From assembly GCA_001600355.1 (NCBI GenBank), contig BCJU01000009.1, positions 33,682 through 97,681 on the forward strand: 64,000 bases of DNA, written 5' to 3'. Every line of letters begins with the position of its first letter. The first letter of the stretch is position 1. Made by a program: the position numbers and the translations under genes. Below the pieces are notes generated by a model that searched no databases, had not been told where the DNA came from, and saw only the letters and a list, made by a program, of their open reading frames with translations. Source of the stretch: Meira nashicola (Eukaryota > Basidiomycota > Exobasidiomycetes > Exobasidiales > Brachybasidiaceae). Below, piece after piece: positions 49,439 through 58,437 of the stretch.

Positions 49439-50375
49439 ATGTCTGTCAGCAAGAAAAACAACTTTCTTATCACAGGAGGATCAACCGGGTTAGGCTTTTC
49501 TATAGCTCATAAGTTACTAAAAGATGGTCACAAGGTGATTTGTACTACTCGGGATTTGTCGAAATTGACGAAAGAAGCAAAGTCTTTAGAGCAATTAGGG
49601 TGCAAGTGGCTATCTTTAGACTTATCAAGCTCTGAGAGTATAAATGAATTGCTAAAGAACGCTCTCGATGTTTTTAATGGTCATATTGATGTTTTGATCA
49701 ATGGTGCTGCTTATGCGTTAATGGGTGCATTCGAAGATACTCCGTAAGTGTAAGAAATGATAGAGAAGATAGGGCCGCTACTTACATTTGTTTTTTGCTT
49801 TTAGCCTACAAAAGCTACGTGATCAATTCGAAGTGAACTTTTTTAGTGTGTTCAGCCTGACTCAAAAGGTTTTACCAATCATGCGAGAACAAAAGAATGG
49901 AGTGATTGTGAATATTTCAAGTATTGCAGGTCAACATGCTTTACCTTCTGCAACTGCTTATGCTTCTTCAAAACATGCACTAGAAGGAATGACTGAAGCA
50001 TTAATGCAAGAAGTTGCTCCTTTAGGTATTAGAGTTTTATTAATTGAACCAGGTGCATTTAGAACCGAATTTTTATCATCGAAAAATTTTCAAACAATTT
50101 CACCTTCTCAACCTTATAAAGATAATCCAGCAGGAATAGTTTTACAAAAATATAATTCTGCTCATGGTACTCAACAAGGTGATCCTGATAAAGCGGCAAA
50201 TCTTATTGTTCAAGCAATTTACAATCCCCAATTTATAAACGTGAATGGAGTAGAAAAACCTTTATTCCGTTTACCAATCGGACAGGATTGTCTAGATCGT
50301 CTGAAAGGGCAAGCAACATTTTTACACAGTACAATCGAACAACTTGGGGACAAAATCACTTCAACAAATTACTAA
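49439..50375 (+). CDS. Classical short-chain dehydrogenase/reductase, two exons
   Basis: Exons are 49439-49743 and 49805-50375, with a 61-base GTAAGT...TAG intron (phase 2), giving 291 residues. The join restores FEDTPLQKLRDQFEVNFFSV. The cofactor loop is LITGGSTGLGFSIA at about residues 10-23, the N-x-A position is INGAAYALMGA, the catalytic Ser is in VNISSIAGQHALP, and YASSKHALEGM has Tyr and Lys. LLIEPGAFRTEFL follows. This is the pattern of 17-beta-hydroxysteroid-type and retinol-dehydrogenase-8-like SDRs. It is part of the AtuA/cyclase gene group. Confidence 0.92.
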
Positions 50376-50397
50376 ATACATACATTAAATAGTATAT

Positions 50398-51900
50398 TTA
50401 CAAACTTGATCCCTTGGATTGATCTTCAACATTTTGTTTCATTCTTTGCTCTTTGCTTTCAACGATTTTATATGCAATCGTATAAATGATTGAGAGAGCA
50501 GAAGCACCTAAAACACAACCTGCACAAATCAATAAACCTTTACGATAACGTGGTGCATCTTTTGCATGAAATAAGTTTGAACCTACAAATCCTGCTAATT
50601 GAATACTCATAGCATAAGCTGCTAAAGCGATCGGTCTTTGTCTTTCTTGTAATTTACTTGATAGCCATGCTGCATTTATACCTTGAACGCTTCCCATTCC
50701 TGCTTGAGTAACAATCACTCCACCGTATAGGATACTTTTTGTTGTTGAATTAGAAGCTAAAGAAAGCCATAATAAACCGATTGCAGAAATTAAGAATCCT
50801 ATTGTGATATGTAAACCACGTTCTTTTCGACGATCAGAGCTGAAAGCTAGTGAAAGTGAAACAAATAAAGCACAAACACTTCCAACCGAATTTAAACCAT
50901 TTGCAGTATATCCTTTATAACCTAAAGATTTGATTATAGAAGGAGCATATGTGTTTATAGGTTGAAACATAACCGAAGATAAGAATGCCATTGCACAATG
51001 ACCAGGTAATTTCCAACTTGTGAAACAATCGAAATCTTTCCATTGAACATGTATTGTGGGAGATGCATCAACTTTGCTTGGATCATCTTCTAAAACTCGT
51101 TGTGAAAGTATGTTTGCTTGTTCTTCAGTAAGAATTGTTGGGAACTTGCCTAATCGTTTTGGTAAAAATCGCCATGAGGAGGCCCCGATAATATCAGCCG
51201 GTAAATAAAAGAAAGCAATCAAAGCAACAAAAATAGTCATCACTCCTTCAACGAGGAAAAGATATTGCCAGCCATGTAATCCACCCTTTCCGTTCAACTC
51301 TAATAAACCTAGAGCTAGAACACCGGAAAGAGCACCTGCTATCGAATTTGAACTCCAAAGAAGGGCATAACGGAAACCCATTTCGCTCTTGATATAAAAT
51401 CTACCAAGGAAATAAGCTGCACCAGGAATGAAACCAGCTTCACCTGTTGCTAATAAGAATCTAGTCGCATAAAAACCAGCTCTACTTTTTAAAAATAATT
51501 GTGTCCAAGTGATTGTACCCCAAACGAACATAATAAGTGGTAACCAAATATGAGCGCCGATTCGTTTTAAGACAATGTTACTCGGCAATTCAAATAAAAC
51601 GATTGCTAAAGTGAACAATGTTTGACCAAGGTTGATTTGTTGTTGAGCAATACCAATACTTTTTGCAAATCCATCAGTAAGTGCGTTACCTAAATTTGTT
51701 CGATCGAATTGTAAATGAATAAACATTAACATTAAAAAGCCAAGTAAGAAAATATCTAACCTTAATCTTCCTTTCTTGATCAGAGAAGCTTTATATGGTT
51801 CTAAAACTTCTTCTTTAGTGATATGACCATGTTCTAATGTATGAATGCCATCTTCTATCTCTTGCATTTCAGATGAAGTCTTTTCTTGTTCGATTGACAT
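50398..51900 (-). CDS. MFS permease of the anion:cation symporter (Dal5/Tna1-like) family
   Basis: The 500-residue protein has the ACS family features. The N-terminal cytosolic region is acidic. TM1 is followed by HLQFDRTNLGNALTDGF, with the family's D-R-x-N-x-G-N-A motif. LFELPSNIVLKRIGAHIWLP, ATGEAGFIPGAAYFLGRFY and a central loop complete the first half. FSSDRRKERG is in the second half, and a short basic C-terminal tail ends the protein. Relatives carry allantoate, nicotinate, pantothenate or other organic acids. It is convergent with the SDR (22 bases) and closes the AtuA block, so it may import that pathway's substrate (inference). Confidence 0.9.
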   Translation of the reverse strand: MSIEQEKTSSEMQEIEDGIHTLEHGHITKEEVLEPYKASLIKKGRLRLDIFLLGFLMLMFIHLQFDRTNLGNALTDGFAKSIGIAQQQINLGQTLFTLAIVLFELPSNIVLKRIGAHIWLPLIMFVWGTITWTQLFLKSRAGFYATRFLLATGEAGFIPGAAYFLGRFYIKSEMGFRYALLWSSNSIAGALSGVLALGLLELNGKGGLHGWQYLFLVEGVMTIFVALIAFFYLPADIIGASSWRFLPKRLGKFPTILTEEQANILSQRVLEDDPSKVDASPTIHVQWKDFDCFTSWKLPGHCAMAFLSSVMFQPINTYAPSIIKSLGYKGYTANGLNSVGSVCALFVSLSLAFSSDRRKERGLHITIGFLISAIGLLWLSLASNSTTKSILYGGVIVTQAGMGSVQGINAAWLSSKLQERQRPIALAAYAMSIQLAGFVGSNLFHAKDAPRYRKGLLICAGCVLGASALSIIYTIAYKIVESKEQRMKQNVEDQSKGSSL

Positions 51901-52368
51901 GGCTGGAAAAAGGTGGATTTTTTGTTAGGATGGGTTTTGTTGTTGATTGATTACATTTTGTTCATCTTTTTATAGCCGATATCTTTCCTCAATGACTATT
52001 TTTANATGATCGTAAAGGGAAAAGATATCGCCTTCATTCAGGAACAAAATATACACACATTTAAATCGAAACTTATTAGCGTTATGCGTGATAAGCGTTT
52101 CTTATCGCGTCATTCAGTGAGTTAATGGCTAATTATCTTTTTACTCTTTTTCCTATTTTAAGCGGTAAGAAAGGCACATTATCAGTATATTTCCCTTCTC
52201 AAACTTCGGAAGCCACAGCGAATCACCGAACCTCGCAAATCTCGGTCCGAAAGATAACGCAATTAGAAGAAATGTTTAGTGCGGGGGACTAGAATAAAAA
52301 TATATATAAATAGCAAGGCAAATACTACTAATTCTTTAGATGATATTTAACACACAAGATTATACAAT
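51901..52368. promoter_or_regulatory. Divergent promoter of the ACS permease and arylsulfotransferase-like genes
   Basis: TATATATAAA at 52301-52310 precedes the plus-strand gene by about 60 bases. No gene is seen in between. Confidence 0.45.
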
Positions 52369-53599
52369 ATGCCATCAAAAGTTGATCAAAACGNTATTCG
52401 CCGTCGTGGTGTAGGCTTAATTGCAAGTGATCCGGATAAAGTGTCGCCGGGATATGTTTTATTTTCACCTTTAACAACGAATAAGGTGTGTATTATCTTT
52501 TTTAAACCAAATAACTTGACTAACATCNCTCTCTCTCTAAAAGACTTACCTAATCGACACACAAGGAAAAGAANTTTGTCAATGGTCTATGCCTTTTCGT
52601 AATGGAAGACATTCAAGAATTTTACCAAATGGAAATCTTGCAATAAACAGTTTAGATCCTTCAACCGAAAGACCTTTTTGGTTCTTCAATAAATATGGAG
52701 GAGGTATTATGACAGAATTAGATCCAGTCAATGGTGAAATAAAACGTCAATTTAAAGATCCTCTTGCTCATCATGATGCTCATCATTATGGAGATGGAAC
52801 AGGTCGTATACTTTATACATCACTTGAGCGACTTGATAATTCCACTAGCAATTCAGTTTTAGGTGGCTTAAAAGATAGTGAGGCACCAGACGGAAGCGTT
52901 TATGCAGATATTATTCGAGAAGTTGATGGTGATGATAAAATAACATTTGAATGGAAAGTAAGCGAATATCTTGATCGTAAAACATTTCCACTTCAACCTC
53001 ATTATCCACGTGAACATTGGCCTTTGATAAATTCANTNTATCCNTTAAAAGATGGAAATATTCTTTGTTCATTAAGAAGTGTTTCAGCNGTAATTATAAT
53101 TTCAAGACAAACAAAAGAAGTTATTTGGCATTTAGATAACACCATTGTTGCTCAACAACATTGTGCAACAGAATTGGAAAATGGAAATATTCTTTTATTC
53201 GATAATGGTGCTTTTCGTCATGACCAAAGTTTTCAATTTTCAAGAATATTAGAAATTGAAAGAGAATCCAAAAAGATTGCCTGGTCTTGGAACGATCGTT
53301 CAAAAGAACGTTTTTATTCTCCTTTTATGGGTAGCGCTCAACGTTTACCAAAAGGAAACACTTTTGTTTGTGAAAGTGCATTCGGAAGATTATTAGAAAT
53401 TGATGATGAAAATAATATTTGTTGGGAATACATCAGCCCATACTTGCAAGAATACGAAGAGAAGCACGTTCGTGATATATTTCCAGCAGAAAGTAACGCT
53501 CTTTTCCGTGCTTATAAATATACACCCGAGCAAGTGCCTTGGCTAGAAGAAAAGATTGGTTCCAAAAGAAAAGGTTGGTTTTCATTCTTACAAAGGTAG
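52369..53599 (+). CDS. Arylsulfotransferase (ASST)-like protein, two exons
   Basis: Exons are 52369-52485 and 52544-53599, with a 58-base GTGTGT...AAAAG intron (phase 0), giving 390 residues. The join restores TTNKTYLIDTQGKE. The protein is a series of beta-propeller blades: PFRNGRHSRILPNGNLAINS, LKDGNILCSLRS, TELENGNILLFDNG and QRLPKGNTFVCESAFGRLLE. Candidate catalytic histidines are in DPLAHHDAHHYGDG and in FRHDQSF. The pattern matches the arylsulfotransferase/ASST family, which moves sulfate between phenols without PAPS in bacteria. There is no signal peptide, so it appears cytosolic. The function in fungi is not established. Confidence 0.85.
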
Positions 53600-53650
53600 C
53601 CTTTGTAACTCTATCTATTGCAATATTATACAAATCTCTATTATTCTATT

Positions 53651-55744
53651 TTACAATTGCCAAGAATTAGGTCCAAAAGCATTAATCACTTCAGTCAGCG
53701 CTCTAGAATCGTTAAGTGTATCTCGTTCACCTCCAGCCTCTCCTAGCAAAGCTGCCCAATCAATTGTGGGGATGAGAGGGTGAGCATCACCAAGATTATC
53801 ATGTGGAGAAGTCGTGGCATGCTGTTCAAATTGTTCAACAGATGGTGATGTTGAAGATGCCTCTGTATGTACTCCCCCAATCGCTTGCTTGAAGAGTGCT
53901 TCTAAAACCGAGATTGCACGTTGAGCAGCCGGGCTATTCTCTACCCCATTATTGAGAAGTTGCAATGCAAGTTGAGCATACGATCGTAGTTGTTGTGTGG
54001 TGAATTGTTGGAGCTGTGTTTCCAGAATGTTGATTGAGTTCTGTTGATGCAAAGCTACACAGCATGAAACACCTGCTGTAAATATTTGAATTCGTACAAC
54101 CCACCAACGAACGCCAGGAAAATGATACTGTAAACTGAATCGAATAAGATCCAATAAAGAAGTAGCATTCTGAAGAGCGATTCTAGTCGCATATGCATAT
54201 GCAGAATCACTATATCCGCGTATCACAAAAGGACGATAAATGCGTAAGATTCGATANTGNTTTCCTATTTCGAGAAATATTTTTTGCCATAACGTTTGCA
54301 TTTCNAGCCTACTGTCTAGTCGAGGTTCTTCCTCAAGCCTTCCATCTGCAAGTTTGAGTTTCATAGATTCAGGTAACTTCTCGCTTGCCTTGTGAATTGA
54401 TTTTTCCAGCCTGATCACATCATCAAAGTGGATGTTGGCTCCACCAAAAAGATCGATACTTTGTCTTGTGAGGATGGCGAATGGAATTTTAACGACGTGG
54501 TAACTCATTTCAGTCAGTTTCTCATCCAGAGAAGGTGGAGGCCTGTCGGAAGTTCTGTCCAACTCCTCGTCATTCAGATTGGCTGGCTGAGCGATATACA
54601 CTTGAGAAGGATGAATGGTGTAGGTGAAATTGCAAGAAGATGCAGTGTAGCAATCTTGACAAATCAAACTCCAATAAAGCCTTCTTGATATTTCTTGTAC
54701 GCCGTCAAAATGATTTGATCTATCACTAGGTATCAATTTGTGATTTTGAGAATCTCGTGATTCCAACTTTCCAATATCTTGACGTCCTATTCCCATCACA
54801 TTTGCGATTCGAATTGCCATTGCTAAATTGATATGGTGACGATCACTTTTGCCATGATCATTTAACCATATACCTTGCATGACCAATGTCTGAATAGTTG
54901 CAACAGAATGATGATCAAGATAATTACCTTGTTCCAATGCNTTGCAGCTGAGGTTATAATAGCTTTGTGCCTGCCAATGATCTTCCTTACTACAATCTTG
55001 TGCAAAGTGAAGTGAAAGGCATAACATGATATACAAAAGGGCTAATGTATGCATATCAGCAAATACCTCTTCGCGTTGATCAAAATTATCGCTACGAACG
55101 TTGTCTAACCATCTCTCAAAAGATGGTCTATGAACGACATGATGAATCCATTCTACAGCTAACCAATATCGTTCAAGTAAAAGATCGCATTCTGTTTTCG
55201 TTGGAAGCTTTCGAAAAAGTCTGCCAAAGGCGTTTTGCATCGATCTCCTCTCATCCGAAACGTGCTCTAGATCATTCGAAGTGCTTGCATTAGGAGATTC
55301 TTGTAATTGAGATCGAACGGGACTGTATCTACGTGCCCTTTTTCGCTGTGTTGAAATGATTTGATGATCGAATTCGTCCAGATCGACCACATCATCAGGC
55401 CAAAGTTGGGTGGAAGTGTCGTTTCTTTTGGTAGTTGGGGCAGGTGTAGCATTTGTAACCACTTTCTGTCCAAGTCCGTCTACACTTTGAGGTGTTTTCA
55501 AGGATGCAATAACACTCTCTAATTCTGCCAATCTTGATTCTATAGTTTGAATTTTTTCATCTTCTGGTCGTCTGCTTTGAACGGATTGCTTTTGAGTTGG
55601 CCAAACGCATTCTTCTCCTCTCCTTCTACAATGTCCACATTGTGTTTGTCGATCACATTTTACTTTTCTAGCCCTGCATGGTAANCAAGATATTGGTGGT
55701 CTTGTGATCATGCGTTGCTTTCTAGTATATCCTGCGCCATTCAT
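53651..55744 (-). CDS. Zn2Cys6 transcription factor with fungal-specific TF domain
   Basis: The longest open frame starts at a GTG; the first ATG is at 55744, giving 697 residues. The zinc cluster begins at the codon TGN (N at 55685), which should be Cys by family alignment: S-C-L-P-C-RARKVKC, then CGHCRRRGEEC. A coiled coil follows (ESRLAELESVIASLKTP). The middle-homology domain has ALLYIMLCLSLHFAQDC, AMAIRIANVMGIGRQ and ISRRLYWSLICQDCYTA, the NirA/XlnR-like core. The C-terminal part is Q-rich, ending PTIDWAALLGEAGG. It is divergent from the thioesterase-like gene at 56047. Confidence 0.9.
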   Translation of the reverse strand: MNGAGYTRKQRMITRPPISXLPCRARKVKCDRQTQCGHCRRRGEECVWPTQKQSVQSRRPEDEKIQTIESRLAELESVIASLKTPQSVDGLGQKVVTNATPAPTTKRNDTSTQLWPDDVVDLDEFDHQIISTQRKRARRYSPVRSQLQESPNASTSNDLEHVSDERRSMQNAFGRLFRKLPTKTECDLLLERYWLAVEWIHHVVHRPSFERWLDNVRSDNFDQREEVFADMHTLALLYIMLCLSLHFAQDCSKEDHWQAQSYYNLSCXALEQGNYLDHHSVATIQTLVMQGIWLNDHGKSDRHHINLAMAIRIANVMGIGRQDIGKLESRDSQNHKLIPSDRSNHFDGVQEISRRLYWSLICQDCYTASSCNFTYTIHPSQVYIAQPANLNDEELDRTSDRPPPSLDEKLTEMSYHVVKIPFAILTRQSIDLFGGANIHFDDVIRLEKSIHKASEKLPESMKLKLADGRLEEEPRLDSRXEMQTLWQKIFLEIGXXYRILRIYRPFVIRGYSDSAYAYATRIALQNATSLLDLIRFSLQYHFPGVRWWVVRIQIFTAGVSCCVALHQQNSINILETQLQQFTTQQLRSYAQLALQLLNNGVENSPAAQRAISVLEALFKQAIGGVHTEASSTSPSVEQFEQHATTSPHDNLGDAHPLIPTIDWAALLGEAGGERDTLNDSRALTEVINAFGPNSWQL

Positions 55745-56046
55745 GGATATAAGAGAGGATCCATCTNAAGGTTGATAGTGGTGATAAGCATAGTTAGCGT
55801 TGCATGTATGCACGATAAAAAATACAGATAAAGCGGGCTACACGGTAATCAAAAAGTGGTATTGTCCGGCGCTAAAATTCGACGGGCAAGTGGTATTTTT
55901 GGCCCGCTTCTTGCATTTAAAAGTTTGCTTCATTTCTTCCATGCATTTATTATGGAGAACTCATTTGATATAAATTGTGGTACAATGGAGGAGAGTTCTA
56001 GATTTAAAGTGGGGATGAATGGGGTTCAGCATCTTATTTCCTAACC
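55745..56046. promoter_or_regulatory. Divergent promoter between the Zn2Cys6 regulator and the thioesterase-like gene
   Basis: One CCGG is at 55866-55869. The phrase ggcgctaaaattc and ggcccgctt occur here. No gene is seen. Confidence 0.45.
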
Positions 56047-57144
56047 ATGACCAAGATGAGTGCTCATCCACAAACTCCGGAAGAAGTGGTAGCCATTCGA
56101 CTTCTATCATCTTCAACATCTCCTACTGTATGGGAATTCGAATCATGTGCACCTCTACCNAATGTCTTTCAAGGAAGAACATTTGGAGGTAGCAGTATGG
56201 CACTTGCTNTGCATGCAGCATATCATACNTTGGGCAANACAATAGATCAATTACGCCTCTATAGTGTAATGGGAAACTTTTTATCGCCACAAGAAGCATA
56301 CAAGATTGTTCGAATTCGTGTNACTTCACTTCGTTCTACACGTACGTTTGCAACACGTCAGGTTATCATTTCTCAAAAATCAAAAAAGAACGAAAAAGAA
56401 TGGCAAGATACTTTTGTAGCTCTGATTGATTTCATTGCACAAAAAGGCGNAAATGATAAAGAGAAAAAGGAGAGAAACATAATATCCTTTTCTGCCCAAC
56501 CTCCTATCAATCGAATCACACATCATTCTAAATTACAAGANTTAGACGTTTACTTAAAGAATNAGTTAGACCGCGGCNTTGTGCCNAAGTGGGCATATGA
56601 CGCTTATCAACCTTCTTTTCATTTATTGGATGCATGGCATAATCGTTACTGTCCTGAAGGAGTTTTCGAACAAATCAAGCTTGGTTGTAGTATGCACCTT
56701 CAATCAGATCAAATCCATCTGCCCATGGCTGATCGAAGATCATGGGATTGGGCAAAGTATCGTAAGCCTTTACCGATCCAAAATTCTACTACATCTGACA
56801 AATTACTTCCACCAACCAAAACTGCCTCTTCTGCTATACTTTTTTGTCATTATTTAGACACTTGGTCATCCATGACTNTACCTTGGATGGTAGGAGTGGA
56901 TTGGCCGCAAATAGAAGCTTGTGCTACTCTTGATTTTGCGTTTCGATTTCACGTTGATGAATTGGATGCAACTCAATGGCATCTTCGACAGAACAAGGCA
57001 AATGCANCAAATGATCAAAGAAATTATGTTGAATTGCAACTTTGGCGAGAAAGAGAAGGCAAAGANTTTGAATTGGTTATAACATTAACTGAATNGTGTA
57101 TTCTCCGTGGTTTGAAACAAAAGAAGCAAAATGGAAATCTTTGA
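56047..57144 (+). CDS. Acyl-CoA thioesterase-like double hotdog protein
   Basis: The 365-residue protein resembles the TesB/acyl-CoA thioesterase II family. NVFQGRTFGGSSMALA near residue 36 is the F-G-G-x-x-x-A helix start of the first hotdog. YSVMGNFLSPQEAYKIVRIR corresponds to the segment S-x-x-x-x-F-L-x-P-x that precedes the central strand. TSLRSTRTFATRQVIISQ is the R-S-x-x-x-x-x-R-x-V strand. The second hotdog is less clear; it includes a longer linker (about 140-260) rich in polar residues and DFAFRFHVDELDATQWHLRQ near the end. Several Ns lie in it. It may hydrolyse acyl-CoA esters. No PTS1 tail is present. Confidence 0.78.
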   Translation: MTKMSAHPQTPEEVVAIRLLSSSTSPTVWEFESCAPLXNVFQGRTFGGSSMALAXHAAYHXLGXTIDQLRLYSVMGNFLSPQEAYKIVRIRXTSLRSTRTFATRQVIISQKSKKNEKEWQDTFVALIDFIAQKGXNDKEKKERNIISFSAQPPINRITHHSKLQXLDVYLKNXLDRGXVXKWAYDAYQPSFHLLDAWHNRYCPEGVFEQIKLGCSMHLQSDQIHLPMADRRSWDWAKYRKPLPIQNSTTSDKLLPPTKTASSAILFCHYLDTWSSMTXPWMVGVDWPQIEACATLDFAFRFHVDELDATQWHLRQNKANAXNDQRNYVELQLWREREGKXFELVITLTEXCILRGLKQKKQNGNL

Positions 57145-57158
57145 AAGTTTCTAATCGA

Positions 57159-57650
57159 TCAATTAAAATCGAGATCTTGAGCGCTTNNTACTTCGATTCT
57201 TTTCCAAATGTGNGTTCCGTTGTATGCATTGACTATTTTAGTAAGNTTGACCAAGTTTAATGAATATAACATCTTTTGATGAACCGTACTTTTTTCAGGG
57301 CAGATATAAATCAAGAGTAATTGTCTGTCTTGCTCTTGANTTGTTTGCAAATCAGGATGTGCATAAAAAATATGACAAGGCTCATCGTTGGCATTCATGA
57401 TAATGTTTTCCACCAATTTTGCAGGTCTAACATCTTTCACTCGATCAATTAATAAAATTTCTTCTTCTTTTGGGTCAATTCGCATCATCATAAAATTCAC
57501 TTCAGGTTCACTTGTAGAGTGTTTTGCTAATTGTTTTAAACCTGATTGAACATCTCGATGCCATTTAAAGCCTTTCTTTAGGAATTCCGTCTCAGAGTCA
57601 CTCATTGTTGGTTGATGGTCAACGATATTGGAGAATACAACTATTGACAT
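57159..57650 (-). CDS. ADF/cofilin-homology (ADF-H) domain protein, divergent
   Basis: The 163-residue frame starts MSIVVFSNIV; an internal start MSDSETEF (residue 16) would be closer to the usual cofilin N-terminus. RVKDVRPAKLVENIIMN, PCHIFYAHPDL and the strand LLLIYICPEKSTVHQKMLYS match the cofilin pattern of FF/YWSPD-x-APVRxKMxYxSS, with the actin-contacting helix in place. The C-terminal helix (NAYNGxHIWKRIEVxSAQDL) is typical too. Overall identity to classical cofilin looks low, so it may be a coactosin-like or otherwise specialised actin-binding protein. It is convergent with the thioesterase-like gene (14 bases). Confidence 0.6.
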   Translation of the reverse strand: MSIVVFSNIVDHQPTMSDSETEFLKKGFKWHRDVQSGLKQLAKHSTSEPEVNFMMMRIDPKEEEILLIDRVKDVRPAKLVENIIMNANDEPCHIFYAHPDLQTXQEQDRQLLLIYICPEKSTVHQKMLYSLNLVXLTKIVNAYNGXHIWKRIEVXSAQDLDFN

Positions 57651-58437
57651 CAGCCTATTTATACATCACAGACCTTTTATATCGATTAAGTAAGCCATCT
57701 AAAAGGTAGTCTTAGCTGACTAGTGAAGTTTGATGGATTACGGAATTACAGTAGTAATACACACCCCACATCCGCGGGGTAGGCTTTGCTAGATTACTAC
57801 AAGCACGCGTTTTTCCAACCCCAGTAAGCTGACCTTACTGAAGCTACATATACCTGTATGTACTTATGAGAATCTTTTATTTCTGAGTTTAGCTTTGGAT
57901 GCGGTGTTTGGTAGGTAATTCGCTTAGTACAGACTACAAAAAGTAAAAGTTGTGTCCTTTATTTTGTAAACGTCATGTCTGCATTCTAAGATCAGGTACT
58001 TAGCTTTCAACAAAAAGAAAAAATTCCCACGTAAATCAATCTTTTGCATGAAAAGGTAAAAATCGGAAAGAATGTCCATGGAAAATAGGAAAACGACGCG
58101 GGAATATTCTTTNGCGCATTTTTTGTGGGGTTTCAAAGTTTTTTAAGCCGCTCAGAGACAGTTCCTCTTGTCATAGAACCTTTTAAAGTTTTCTTGACAT
58201 ATTTCAAAGGGGTCCGTCCGCCCGCTCGGAAGATTTTAAAGAAGCAATTGATGAGATGTTTATAAAATTAGAATGCGGANNCGCTTTAGCGTTATTCTTT
58301 CCGCGNGAAGATTTATGGAGAATTGTTTGCCAATCATATNAGATGACCCATGCTGGACATGCTGCAAGTATAAAAAGTTCTAATTATCGTACAAAACGAA
58401 GTAAACTCTTACCCCCCTCCCCATCCACCTCGACATC
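57651..58437. other. Long intergenic region upstream of the FAD oxidase
   Basis: Nearly 800 bases without a supported gene. TATAAAAAG at 58369-58377 serves the oxidase gene. A G/C patch ccccacatccgcgggg at 57765-57780 and cgtccgcccgctcgg near 58212 stand out from AT-rich surroundings. A 63-codon frame near 58256 has no domain. Confidence 0.5.

Noticed and set aside
55745..55813. N-terminal extension of the 53651 regulator beginning with GTG
   Set aside because: Same reason: a non-ATG start. The ATG at 55744 precedes the zinc cluster.
57765..57780. Possible hairpin ccccacatccgcgggg
   Set aside because: The stem is only four to five pairs and there is no T-run or neighbouring gene end to give it a role.
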